NCBI GenBank assembly: GCA_030041435.1
Contig: JASHNW010000085.1
Coordinates: forward strand, 1-64,000
Direction: 5' to 3'
From: Acidobacteriaceae bacterium
GTDB lineage: Bacteria; Acidobacteriota; Terriglobia; Terriglobales; Acidobacteriaceae
DNA length: 64,000 bases
Numbering within the stretch: the stretch's first letter is position 1; each line of letters begins with the position of its first letter. Shown here piece by piece: positions 1 to 8,800 of this stretch. Both the position numbers and the translations under genes were made by a program. The notes below the pieces were generated by a model. The model ran no database searches, was not told the origin of the DNA, and saw only the letters and a list, made by a program, of their open reading frames with translations.

Positions 1-27
1 TGGCGAAGCTCTGAGGAGGATCAGGAA

Positions 28-279
28 ATGACGACGCGAGTTTCTACATTTCCCCTGCGTCTGCCGGTTTCGATGAAGGCGGCTCTGGAGGAGATCAGCA
101 AGCGTGACGGCACAAGCCTGAACCAATTCCTGGTGATCGCCGCAGCGGAGAAGATGGCGGCGATGGAGACGGAGCGCTTTTTCGCGGAGAGAAAGGGCCG
201 TGCCGATCGCAAGGCGTTTCGGCGCATTCTGAATCGCAGGAGCGGCAAACCGCCCAGACCCGAAGACACGATCGAGTGA
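28..279 (+). CDS. HicB-like ribbon-helix-helix antitoxin family protein
   Basis: This 83-residue basic protein begins with a short beta-strand-like stretch (VSTFPLRLPVSMKAALEEIS) followed by a helix, a turn around DGTSLNQFL and a second helix. That is the layout of ribbon-helix-helix DNA-binding antitoxins annotated as HicB-family. The C-terminal half is Arg/Lys-rich and probably disordered. The ATG has a good Shine-Dalgarno (AGGAGG at 15-20). An upstream gene could end at the TGA at 12-14, so a toxin partner may lie just outside the window; none lies downstream. Proteins of this type usually autorepress their operon and neutralise a toxin; that role is family knowledge, not seen here. It could also be an orphan regulator. 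Confidence 0.7.
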   Translation: MTTRVSTFPLRLPVSMKAALEEISKRDGTSLNQFLVIAAAEKMAAMETERFFAERKGRADRKAFRRILNRRSGKPPRPEDTIE

Positions 280-589
280 GAATTCGGCATTCCGGGGGGA
301 TTACCGGCAAACCGGAAATCATGCTGGGGGCGTTTGGTGGCGAGGAAAAGCAACTGCTCCACGTCTCATCGAAAATGCCGCTGATTCAGAGATACACGGA
401 TAACAGGTCGGGAAATTGTCCTTTCCTGTCTTTCCAGGCTGGCAATTGTGGCATTCCTGGCATTTTGAGAATCTGCAACGTACACGTTTCCTATATGGCC
501 TTGTGTTGTGCCCTGACACAAAGGCAACGAACGATTCCTGGACGGGCCGGGGAGACTGGACACCAGTCCCCGGTCCGAATGACCGGCTG
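280..589. other. Non-coding stretch between the antitoxin-like gene and the reductase
   Basis: No convincing gene is seen on either strand. The small open frames here lack ribosome binding sites and resemble no family. The only structure I see is the GC-rich hairpin at 549-571. Confidence 0.5.
549..571 (-). terminator. Candidate hairpin downstream of the CysJ-like gene
   Basis: A GGGG..ACTGG / CCAGTCCCC stem with an ACA loop and a two-base bulge lies about 20-40 bases past the stop of the minus-strand reductase gene. There is no T-tract, so termination is only a guess. Confidence 0.3.
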
Positions 590-1762
590 TCAGTACACGT
601 CGCGCAGGTAGCGTTTTTGCTTCTTCATCCCGGCAAGGAACTCCTGGGCGTATTCCGGCCCCTTGCCGCTGTGTTCGGCGACGGCCTGGAGCAGAGCCGC
701 TTCGACGTCGGGGGCCATGCGTTTCGAGTCGCCGCAGACGTAGAAATAAGCGCCCTGGTCGAGCCAGCGCCACAGCTCGGCGGAGTTCTCGCGGATGCGG
801 TCCTGAACGTAGATTTTGAAGGCCTGGTCGCGGGAGAAGGCGGTGTCGAGGCGCTGCAGGAGGCCGTTTTTGGTGGCGCGGATCAGCTCGTCTTCATAAA
901 GGAAGTCCTGGCTGGCGCGCTGGTCGCCGAAGAAGAGCCACATGGGCCACTGGCCGACTCCGGCCTGCTTGTGCTCGAGGAAGGCGCGGAACGGAGCGAT
1001 GCCGGTGCCGGGGCCGATCATGATGACGGGGACGGCGGGGTCGGGGGGCAGGCGAAAGAGCTGGTTGGAGTGGATGAAGATGGGCAGGGTGCCGCCGGGC
1101 GGGGTGCGCTCGCCGATCTGGCCGGAGCAGACGCCCCAGCGGCTGCGGCCGAAGCTCTCGTATTTCACCACGCGGACGGAGAGATGGATGGCGTCGGGAT
1201 GAAGGGCCTGGCTGGAGGAGATGGAATAAAGGCGCGGGGCGAGGCGGGGGAGGAGCTTGAAGAGGAGTTGGGCGGTGTCGAGTTTGGCGGGGGCGTGGTC
1301 GAGGAGGTCGAGGAACTCGCGGCCCCAGAGGTAGGCGTCGAGCTTGTCCTTATTGCCGGGCTGGACGAGGGCGGTGAGATCGGGGTGTGCGGTGATGGTG
1401 GCCCACTGGCGGAGGGTGGAACTGGAGAGCTTGCCGATCATGAGCCAGGAGGTGAGGGCTTCGCGAAGGCTGGTGGGTTTGCCGTAGAAGTCGGTGACCG
1501 GCTCGTCGCCGGTGAACTGGAGGCGGCGAAGGACTTCTTCGACGGCCTGGCAGGTGTTCTGCGGCAGGATGCCGGCGGAGTCGCCGGGAAGGTACTGAAT
1601 GCCGGAGTCGGCGAGGTCGATCTCGATATGGCGGGTCTCTTTTTCCGAGGCGGGACCGGTGAGGAGGCGATTTTCGGTGACCGTGGCGGGGTAGGGGTGG
1701 TTGCGGTTCCAGGTGGTGGTGGCGGCAGTGGTTTCCAGCGTTTCGGTGGCCTCGGTCTGCAT
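590..1762 (-). CDS. CysJ-type NADPH-flavoprotein reductase without FMN domain
   Basis: This 390-residue protein matches the FAD/NADPH half of sulfite reductase flavoprotein alpha (CysJ) and the cytochrome P450 reductase family. Visible motifs are the FAD-binding RLYSISSS (about 177-184), GVCSGQI (about 215), the NADPH pyrophosphate motif IGPGTGIAPFRAFL (about 250-263), LFFGDQR, the YVCGDSKRM cofactor motif, and the characteristic C-terminus KRYLRDVY. The N-terminal flavodoxin (FMN) domain of full-length CysJ (about 600 residues) is absent. It should move electrons from NADPH to FAD and then to an acceptor encoded elsewhere, possibly a sulfite reductase or a separate flavodoxin or ferredoxin. 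It is cytosolic with no signal peptide, and no partner gene is adjacent. Confidence 0.85.
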   Translation of the reverse strand: MQTEATETLETTAATTTWNRNHPYPATVTENRLLTGPASEKETRHIEIDLADSGIQYLPGDSAGILPQNTCQAVEEVLRRLQFTGDEPVTDFYGKPTSLREALTSWLMIGKLSSSTLRQWATITAHPDLTALVQPGNKDKLDAYLWGREFLDLLDHAPAKLDTAQLLFKLLPRLAPRLYSISSSQALHPDAIHLSVRVVKYESFGRSRWGVCSGQIGERTPPGGTLPIFIHSNQLFRLPPDPAVPVIMIGPGTGIAPFRAFLEHKQAGVGQWPMWLFFGDQRASQDFLYEDELIRATKNGLLQRLDTAFSRDQAFKIYVQDRIRENSAELWRWLDQGAYFYVCGDSKRMAPDVEAALLQAVAEHSGKGPEYAQEFLAGMKKQKRYLRDVY

Positions 1763-2233
1763 TCGGATGGTGTCCCTCTGCGAACGGACGGAGTGAATTC
1801 AATGATCGTACGCAGTTTAGACGATATTCGGAGCGGGAAAGGTGCTCAGTGACGGGAATCACGGGGCGTCGGCAGGGGCAGTACGGAGGGGTACGGAGGG
1901 GGAAAGTGCAGAAAAATCGAGTGTGGCGCGGTGCGCGGCGGCGGATGAAAGGGACGCAAATATTTGGCGGCCGCCCTTGACGGTCGATCCGGGACTGTGT
2001 TCCATTGCTGGGATCAAATCTTTTTTTCGCTCCGCGACGTTCTCAGCGTCATTCTTCTCACGTCCCGGGGCGACAATCCCGCAGTTGCGTGTCCCCGCTG
2101 TGCAGGCTTTCCAACAGAGGAAGCCGCGATCAGCAGCCTCCAGAGAGCCGCGCTCGACAAACAGGCGCGGCAGGTGAGCCATGACAAACTGCCAGGCCGC
2201 TCAGAATATGAAAGATCGATTGAAGGCTTCCCC
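1763..2233. other. Divergent intergenic region upstream of the sigma-54 activator
   Basis: This holds the promoters of the minus-strand reductase and probably of the plus-strand activator gene. A perfect 10-base tandem repeat (GTACGGAGGG twice) sits at 1881-1900. The open frame runs upstream of the chosen activator start, but that stretch (1964-2233) resembles no domain. I found no convincing -35/-10 or -24/-12 pair. Confidence 0.4.
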
Positions 2234-3622
2234 ATGCAAGCAACCCACGAGTCTACCCACGGACCCCGGGCCTTGTTGTTCACTTCACGCGGCGGCACAT
2301 CCCGGGATGTGGTTTCGCTGCTTGAAAGGCGTGGCATTCGGGTAACCGAGCGGCCGCTGGAAGCGGGGGCGGAACGATTTGCCGCCTGCCTGCGGCCGGA
2401 CGTGATCCTGATTGAGCCATCGGAACTAAGCCGCGGCAACTGGCAACAGCTGACGAGGGAGATGGTGTGCGCGCAGCGCACGGTGCCGGTGATCCTGCTG
2501 GCGGCGGGCGGCTCGGAAGAGCTGGCGGTGGCGGCGCTGCGGCTGGGCGTTCGCGATTACCTGGCGCTGCCGGTATCGGCCGGGGCGCTGGACGAGGCGC
2601 TGGAGCGATGCCAGGGGCAGAGTGCGGCGGAGGCGCGGCGGGCTGAAGCCGGGCTTGAGACAGCGCACGATACACACGCAGGCCGCGATGCGATGGTGGG
2701 CGCGAGCGAGGCGCTGTGCAACATCCGGAGCGCCATGCTGCGGACGGCGGCATCGGACTGCACGGTGCTGATCACCGGGGAGACGGGCACGGGCAAGGAG
2801 CTGGCGGCGGAGTTTATCCACGAGCACAGCCCGCGGCGGAACAAGCCGTTTGTGTGCGTGAACTGCGCGGCGATTCCGGATCCGCTGCTGGAGAGCGAGT
2901 TGTTCGGACACACGCGGGGCGCGTTTACGGGCGCGGACAGCCTGCGCGACGGGCTGCTGGCGTCGGCGGAGGGCGGAACGGTTCTGCTGGACGAGATCGG
3001 CGACATGAGCCTTTCGGCGCAGGCGAAGATTCTGCGCGTGCTGGAGAAGAAGGAAGTTTCGCGGCTGGGCGGCACACAGCAGAAGAAGATTGACGTGCGG
3101 TTCGTGGCGGCGACGAATCAGGATCTGGAGAGCCTGGCGAGCCGGGGGACGTTCCGGAGGGATCTCTACTACCGGCTCAATGTGGCGCGTGTGGAGCTGC
3201 CGCCGCTGCGCGAGCGGAGAGAGGATATCCCGCTGCTGGTGGAGTATTACCGGCGCAGGCTGGGCGGCGGCGACGTGGCGGAAATCTCGGAAGAGTGCCT
3301 GCGGCGGATTTCGCAGTACGACTGGCCGGGCAACATCCGCGAGCTAAAGAACGTGCTGGAGAGCATCCTGCTGCAGAGCGGTCCGGGCGAGATTGGGGCG
3401 GATGCGCTGCCGGAGGCGGTGCGCGGCATGCCGCGGCGGGAGCCGGGGATTCCGCTGGACGAGCGCGAGCGCCTGGTGGAGGCGCTGTGCGCGACGCAGT
3501 GGAACAAGAGCCGGGCAGCGGAAAAGCTGCGCTGGTCGCGGATGACGCTGTATCGGAAGATGGCAAAGTATCGCATCTCGCGGCTGCTGCCGCCGCGGAT
3601 GATGCGCGGCTGGGAGCTGTAA
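2234..3622 (+). CDS. Sigma-54-dependent activator with degenerate receiver domain
   Basis: This 462-residue bacterial enhancer-binding protein should use ATP hydrolysis to open sigma-54 promoter complexes. Residues 1-120 have a receiver-like fold pattern but lack every key residue: FTSRGG in place of the acidic pair, LIEPSE in place of the phospho-acceptor Asp, and LALPVS in place of the conserved Lys. The AAA+ domain is intact: Walker A GETGTGKE (about 182), the sigma-54 contact loop GAFTGA (about 232), Walker B LLDEIGD (about 252). A Fis-type helix-turn-helix ends the protein (about 422-455). The ATG at 2234 is preceded by GAAGG; an earlier in-frame start at 1964 would add residues unlike any domain. 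It lies directly upstream of the eCIS operon and is the obvious candidate regulator. Confidence 0.85.
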   Translation: MQATHESTHGPRALLFTSRGGTSRDVVSLLERRGIRVTERPLEAGAERFAACLRPDVILIEPSELSRGNWQQLTREMVCAQRTVPVILLAAGGSEELAVAALRLGVRDYLALPVSAGALDEALERCQGQSAAEARRAEAGLETAHDTHAGRDAMVGASEALCNIRSAMLRTAASDCTVLITGETGTGKELAAEFIHEHSPRRNKPFVCVNCAAIPDPLLESELFGHTRGAFTGADSLRDGLLASAEGGTVLLDEIGDMSLSAQAKILRVLEKKEVSRLGGTQQKKIDVRFVAATNQDLESLASRGTFRRDLYYRLNVARVELPPLRERREDIPLLVEYYRRRLGGGDVAEISEECLRRISQYDWPGNIRELKNVLESILLQSGPGEIGADALPEAVRGMPRREPGIPLDERERLVEALCATQWNKSRAAEKLRWSRMTLYRKMAKYRISRLLPPRMMRGWEL

Positions 3623-3637
3623 CAGGGTGTTACAGCT
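3615..3637. promoter_or_regulatory. Palindrome 1 (TGTAAC-N5-GTTACA), candidate activator site
   Basis: A perfect 9-base inverted repeat, AGCTGTAAC / GTTACAGCT, is separated by five bases and overlaps the stop codon of the activator gene. The 6-N5-6 core has the geometry of NtrC-type enhancer sites. It shares its core with a second palindrome 90 bases downstream. Confidence 0.55.
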
Positions 3638-3707
3638 GTACCGGCGCCGCGCAACATCGCTAACTCGCTGCTGCGGCGAGAGCAAGTGCAGGGCAGCCAC
3701 GCGAGCA

Positions 3708-3730
3708 CTGTAACGGAGGGTCCGTTACAG
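3708..3730. promoter_or_regulatory. Palindrome 2 (CTGTAACGGA / TCCGTTACAG), candidate activator site
   Basis: A perfect 10-base inverted repeat with a three-base centre shares the TGTAAC/GTTACA half-sites of palindrome 1, although the half-sites are N9 apart here instead of N5. It lies about 140 bases upstream of the predicted start of transcription from the -24/-12 element, a usual distance for a sigma-54 enhancer site. Confidence 0.55.
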
Positions 3731-3834
3731 GTGCTACGACGCGCCGATCCGGCGCGCGGACCCCACGCCCGCTAACTCCAACATTGCGAATGAGCATACC
3801 CCGCGCGCGACCCGCGCGGCCGGGCCGCTGTGCA

Positions 3835-3850
3835 TTGGCGCGCCACATGC
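3835..3850 (+). promoter_or_regulatory. Candidate sigma-54 (-24/-12) promoter of the eCIS operon
   Basis: TTGGCGCGCCACATGC keeps the invariant GG (3837-3838) and GC (3849-3850) exactly ten bases apart, and TTGGC matches the -24 consensus. It lies downstream of the activator gene and its two palindromes and about 25 bases before the first operon ATG, so the leader would be very short. The -12 half is ATGC instead of TTGC. The call rests on motif and context only. Confidence 0.5.
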
Positions 3851-3874
3851 CGGAGAGGCGCGGCAGGTAGCCCG

Positions 3875-4135
3875 ATGAAGCGCACAGCGCGGGAAAGCCT
3901 GACAGACGAAGAACCGGAAGCGCGATACGCGAACTATTTTCACGTGGGGCACAACGCGTTTGAAGTGATGCTCGAGTTCGGCCAGCACTACGAGGGCGGC
4001 AGCCAGCCGCACATGCATACCCGGATCGTCGCCGCTCCGGTGTATGCGAAAGCGCTGCTGGGATTGCTGACGACGACGATTGCGGAGTACGAGCAGGCGT
4101 TCGGACCGATCGCCGCGAGGGAAGTTCATGAGTGA
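3875..4135 (+). CDS. DUF3467 family protein
   Basis: This 86-residue protein matches the DUF3467 pattern: ARYANYFHVGHNAFEVMLEF near the N-terminus, then TRIVAAPVYAKALLGLL and a YEQAFGPI ending. The family is widespread, small and functionally uncharacterised. It is the first gene after the sigma-54 promoter candidate, and its TGA overlaps the ATG of the next gene, so it is probably translated together with the eCIS operon. The ATG at 3875 is chosen because the DUF starts there; an open frame to 3830 adds unrelated residues and would cover the promoter candidate. Its role in the particle or its regulation is unknown. Confidence 0.75.
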   Translation: MKRTARESLTDEEPEARYANYFHVGHNAFEVMLEFGQHYEGGSQPHMHTRIVAAPVYAKALLGLLTTTIAEYEQAFGPIAAREVHE

Positions 4136-4718
4136 TTATCCGGTGATCAGCGCAGTGAGCCAGACCCTGCGCACGGTGCTGACCGCCAACATCACGCAGA
4201 GCACCGACAGCCAGATCAAGAACGTGCCGATCGAGCTTCTGTCTCCGAAAGAAATGCAGGAAAACCAGGAGACGCTGGGGGTCTCAGTGTGGCTGTACCG
4301 GGTTTCGCGGTTCGGGGACATGCTGAACGAGCCGCCGCAGCGAATTTCCGCGACGCAGCTGGTGAGGACTCCCCTGCCGGTTCTTCTGTATTACCTGGTG
4401 ACGCCGGTGGCGAGCGATCCGCTGACGCGGCACGCGCTGCTGGGGAAGGTGCTGCAGGTGCTGAACGACTACTCGATTCTGCGCGGGGCAGATCTGCAGG
4501 GGATTCTGCAGGGGACGACGGACCAGCTGCGGGTGGTGCTGGAGACGCTGAGCCTCGAGGACCTGAGCCTGGTGTGGGATGCGCTGAGCGAGCCGTATCA
4601 GCTTTCGGTGAGTTATCTGGTGCAGCTGGTGCAGATCGATTCGGCGATGCAGCCGGTGCAGGCGTCGACGGTGCTGCAGAGAGACATGACGTACACGCAG
4701 ATTCTTTCGGTGTCGTGA
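4128..4718 (+). CDS. Pvc16-like (DUF4255) eCIS cap/tail terminator protein
   Basis: This 196-residue protein has the hallmarks of the DUF4255/Pvc16 family: SDYPVISAVSQTLRTVL at the start, a middle strand region with LGVSVWLYRVSRFGDMLNEP, LPVLLYYLVTP, then DPLTRHALLGKVLQVLNDYS and a helical C-terminus. In Afp and PVC particles the homologue caps the tube and sheath at the end away from the baseplate. Here it opens the structural operon instead of closing it. The ATG overlaps the DUF3467 stop. Assignment is strong; the cap role is family knowledge. Confidence 0.85.
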   Translation: MSDYPVISAVSQTLRTVLTANITQSTDSQIKNVPIELLSPKEMQENQETLGVSVWLYRVSRFGDMLNEPPQRISATQLVRTPLPVLLYYLVTPVASDPLTRHALLGKVLQVLNDYSILRGADLQGILQGTTDQLRVVLETLSLEDLSLVWDALSEPYQLSVSYLVQLVQIDSAMQPVQASTVLQRDMTYTQILSVS

Positions 4719-4730
4719 GGGGAGATTGCA

Positions 4731-5813
4731 TTGAGCACAAGCTGGACCATCACGGCGAACGACGGGCTGCTGTACACGGTGGTGACGGACGTGACCACGA
4801 CCTACTGGGCGGTGATCACGGGCGCGGTGACGGACGAGATTCTGGGCACGTTCAACTCGCCTGCGTTCACGGTGGCGCTGACGCGCACCGATTTGCAGAC
4901 GAAGACGACGGCGCAGGGGCTGTATGCGGTGACGGGGTATCCGACGCGGTCGTTTCCGAAGCTGAGCTCGACCAGCTACACGGTGGATCTGACGCTGGAA
5001 GCGCCGGGGTTCCGGAATTATCCGCTGTCGGTGACGATTCCGACGAATACGAGTTTTCCGGTGAGCGCGCCGGCGGTGGCGATGCGGCGCCTGCCGGTGC
5101 GGCTGCAGGGGCGCGTGGTGCTGGATGCAACGGGGCTGCCGGTGGCCGGGGCGCTGGTGCTGTCGGTGGACAATCCGAGCCCGCCGTCGCCGCCGCCTCC
5201 ACCTCCGATTCCGCATGCGATGCTGCTGCGCTCGCCGTTGTACGCAGTGCATGCGGTGAATGCCACGGTGCAGGCGGTGACGCTGACTGCGACGGGCACG
5301 GCGCAGCTGAGCCAGGCGGTGAACGCCGGGACGACCACGGTGACGCTGACGACGACGGCGGGACTGACGGGGAGTGCGTTTCTGCAGATCAAGACGCCGA
5401 ATACGGTGCTGGTGGAGTACGCGGTGGTGAAGAGCCTGGGGCCCCAGCCCGGTGAGGTAGTGCTGGCGACTCCGCTGAACCGCAGCTACGGAGCGGGCGC
5501 GGCGACGGTGGTGACGTTTGTGAACGCGGCGCCGGCAGGAAGCGCGGCGCACCTGCTGCTGGACGCGGATGCGGGGGATGGGATCGTGGTCGCCGATCAG
5601 CTGCTGACGGGCACCACGCTGGCCATCGACGAAGGAACGGCGGCAGTGGAGTACCACGAGCTGGGCGCGGCAGCAGACAGCAATGGGTATTACGCATTCG
5701 ACGGCGTGGGCCGCGTGCAGGAGCTGTTTCTGCAGGCGAATGGGACGGGAACGCCGGTGCCGTGGGCGATCGAGTACGACTACGCGACGAATGTCGTGGA
5801 TATCAGGATCTAG
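4731..5813 (+). CDS. eCIS accessory protein with carboxypeptidase-regulatory-like Ig domain
   Basis: This 360-residue, beta-rich protein of Thr/Val/Ala-biased composition has no catalytic motif. Residues about 120-145 (RLQGRVVLDATGLPVAGALV) look like a carboxypeptidase regulatory-like beta-sandwich, followed by a proline run (about 150-160) and a second beta domain (VVLATPLNRSYGAG). A similar VTLATPL.NSY stretch occurs in the sheath 1 insert, suggesting related beta modules. It starts at TTG 4731 behind GGGGAG and follows the Pvc16-like gene by 12 bases. It has no signal peptide. I infer a structural or decoration protein of the particle; its exact place is unknown. Confidence 0.6.
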   Translation: MSTSWTITANDGLLYTVVTDVTTTYWAVITGAVTDEILGTFNSPAFTVALTRTDLQTKTTAQGLYAVTGYPTRSFPKLSSTSYTVDLTLEAPGFRNYPLSVTIPTNTSFPVSAPAVAMRRLPVRLQGRVVLDATGLPVAGALVLSVDNPSPPSPPPPPPIPHAMLLRSPLYAVHAVNATVQAVTLTATGTAQLSQAVNAGTTTVTLTTTAGLTGSAFLQIKTPNTVLVEYAVVKSLGPQPGEVVLATPLNRSYGAGAATVVTFVNAAPAGSAAHLLLDADAGDGIVVADQLLTGTTLAIDEGTAAVEYHELGAAADSNGYYAFDGVGRVQELFLQANGTGTPVPWAIEYDYATNVVDIRI

Positions 5814-5846
5814 GGATCAAGAGCGAATTCGCAAGGAGGCTGGACC

Positions 5847-8800
5847 ATGGGAACACAGTATCTTTCGCCGGGTGTTTACATCCAGGAAGAAGACAGCGGA
5901 CTGCAGCCGATTGAGGGCGTGAGCACGAGCACGACCGGCTTTGTGGGAATGACGGTGCGCGGCCCGATCAGCGGTCCGCCGGTGCTGGTGACCAGCTTCG
6001 CGGAATACCAACGGAGCTTCGGCGGATTTATTCCGGATTCGCCGACGTTCCACGATTACCGCTATCTGCCGTACGCGGTGAAGGGTTTCTTCGACAACCA
6101 GGGAGCGCTGGCCTACATTGTGCGCGTGCCCGGACAGGGCGCGACGGTGGCCGGGGACGCCGGGCAGATGGTCGGCGGGCTGGTGACGCGGCTGGCCTCC
6201 AACGCGACTGCGGGGAACACCGCGATCAAGCTGCTGAGCACCCGCGGCATGACAGCGGGGATGGTGACGGTTTCCGTGGCGGGCAGCGCCAGCAACGCGG
6301 CGCCGTTCGCCGTGGGCACGATGCCCTGGATCAGCGCGTTGTCAGCACCGGCCGGACCGGCGGGCGCCAGCGTGACGATTACGGGAGCGAACTTCGGAAC
6401 GACGCAGGGAACGAGCACGGTGACGTTCAACGGGACGGCCGCGACGCCGAGCGCCTGGGACGCCACATCGATCACCGCAGCGGTGCCGATGGGCGCCACG
6501 CCCGGCAATGTGGTGGTGACGGTGGGCGGCGTTGCGAGCAACGGATTGCCGTTCGCCGTGGGTACGCAGCCGGTCATCACTTCTCTCTCCGAGCCAGCGG
6601 GGCCGGTCGGATCGACGGTGACCATCAATGGCGTGAACTTTGGAGCGACGCAGGGCACGAGCACCGTGACCTTCAACGGAACGGCGGCCACGGCGGGCAC
6701 CTGGAGCGACACGAGCATTCAGGTGACGGTGCCGGCGGGGGCGACGACGGGCGATGTCGTGGTGGCGCTGAGTCCAACCAACGCCAGCAACGAAGTGACA
6801 TTCATTGTGGGAACGATGCCGGTCATCACGGGGCTTTCCGTGCCGGCGGGTCCTACAGGCACTGCCGTCACGATTACCGGCACGAACTTTGGGGCGACGC
6901 AGGGCACGAGCACGGTGACCTTTAACGGAACGGCGGCGGGCGGGGCGACATGGGGCGCCAACAGCATCTCCGTGGATGTGCCGGCGGGCGCGGCGACGGG
7001 GAATGTGGTCGTGACGGTGGGCGGCGTGCCGAGCAACGGGATGCCGTTCATCGTGGGCACCGCTCCGGTGATCACGTCTGTCTCCCCGCCGGCTGGAGCC
7101 GTGGGCACGGACGTGACCATCAATGGAGTCAATTTGGGCGGGGCGGGCAGCACGGTGACGATCGGCGGAGTGCCGGCCACTGTGGTTGCCGGAAGCCCCA
7201 CACAGATTACGGCGACCATTCCGGCGGGGGCGAGCCCGACAACGCATTTGACCTTCCAGCAGGTGCTGAACGGGATCACCACGCAGGAAGGGCCCATCGC
7301 GGTGAGCGCGTACCAGAACAACGGCCAGGTGACGCTGGCAACGCCGCTGGCCAACAGCTACCAGGCGCAATACACGGCGGTGTTCACCGACGAGCCGAAT
7401 CCAGGGACGCAGTGCCAGATCCAGGCGCAGGATCCGGGAGCCTGGGGCGGCACGATTACCGTGCAGATCAATCAGAGCTCGCAGTCGTCTTCGCAGGTGG
7501 TGTCGATTCCCACGGCGCTGGTGCTGAACACGGTGCTGCTGACGTCGGCAGCCACGTTCTATCCGGGCGCGCTGGTGGAATTCAACAAGGGGACGTCGAA
7601 GGTCTTCAAGAAAATCCAGTCGATTGCGGGCGCAAGCATCGTGGTGACCAATCCGTTCAATACGGTCAACGATCTGAATCCGGATCCCGGGTTCGCCGCG
7701 ACGACGGTTCGTTCCTGCGAGTTCGACGTGATCGCTTCATGGAACGGAGTGAACGAGCAGTGGCGCTATCTGTCGATGGACAATACGATTCCCACTTACT
7801 ACGCGACGGTGATCAACAACGGGTCGTCGATCCTGGCGGTTCCTTCGTCGGCAGTGGGCGACAGCGTGACGGACAACCCGTTCATTCTGCCGTCTGCGCC
7901 GAACGGGCAGACGCTGCCACTGCTGAACGGCAGCGACGGCACGGCTCCTCCGGCGGACTCGGACTATATCGGCGTGGATAACGGGCCGGGAATGCGGACG
8001 GGGATTCAGGCGCTGACGGATGCGGATGAAATCGCGATTGTCGCCGTGCCGGGCGTCGTGGACCAAAACGTGCAACAGGGTCTGATCACGCACTGCGAGA
8101 CGCTGCTGTACCGCTTCGCGGTTCTGGATCCTGCGCCGCACGGCGGAAGCGGGGACATTCCGGCCACGCTCGACGACATTCAGGCGCAGCGCAATCAGTA
8201 CGACACAAAATACGCGGCGATCTACTATCCGCGGGTGATCGTGCTGGATCCGCTGACGAACCAGGACATCACAGTGCCGCCGAGCGGGCACATCGCAGGC
8301 ATCTACGCGTACGTGGATGCGACGCGCGGCGTGTACAAGGCGCCGGCGAACGAGCTGATCAACGGCATCGACGCGCTGGAAGTGAAGCTGAGCAAGGGCG
8401 ATCAGGACGTGCTGAATCCGTATCCGGTGAACATCAACTGCCTGCGCGATTTCACCTCGGCAAGCCGCGGGCTGCGGGTGTACGGGGCGCGCTGCATCAC
8501 CAGCGACAACGAGTGGATTTATGTGAACATCCGGCGGCTGTTCATTTTCCTCGAGCACTCGCTGGACATCGGAACGCAGTGGGCGGTGTTCGAGCCGAAC
8601 TCGCCGGCGCTGTGGGCGCGGCTGTCGCAGAGCATCTCGGCCTTCCTGACCACACAGTGGCAGGCGGGCGCGCTGATGGGAGCGACGGCGGCCGATGCGT
8701 TCTTCGTGCGCTGCGATATGACCACGATGTCGCAGAACGATATCGACAATGGGCGGCTGATCGCGATCGTGGGCGTGGCTCCGGTGTATCCGGCGGAGTT

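Noticed and set aside
416-1852. 478-codon plus-strand open frame
   Set aside because: It is the antisense shadow of the CysJ-like gene; its translation is low-complexity Gly/Ala/Val/Glu without domains, whereas the minus strand carries clear FAD and NADPH motifs.
4284-5657. 457-codon minus-strand open frame
   Set aside because: Arg/His/Gln-rich translation typical of the reverse strand of a GC-rich gene; the plus strand encodes the Pvc16-like and accessory proteins.
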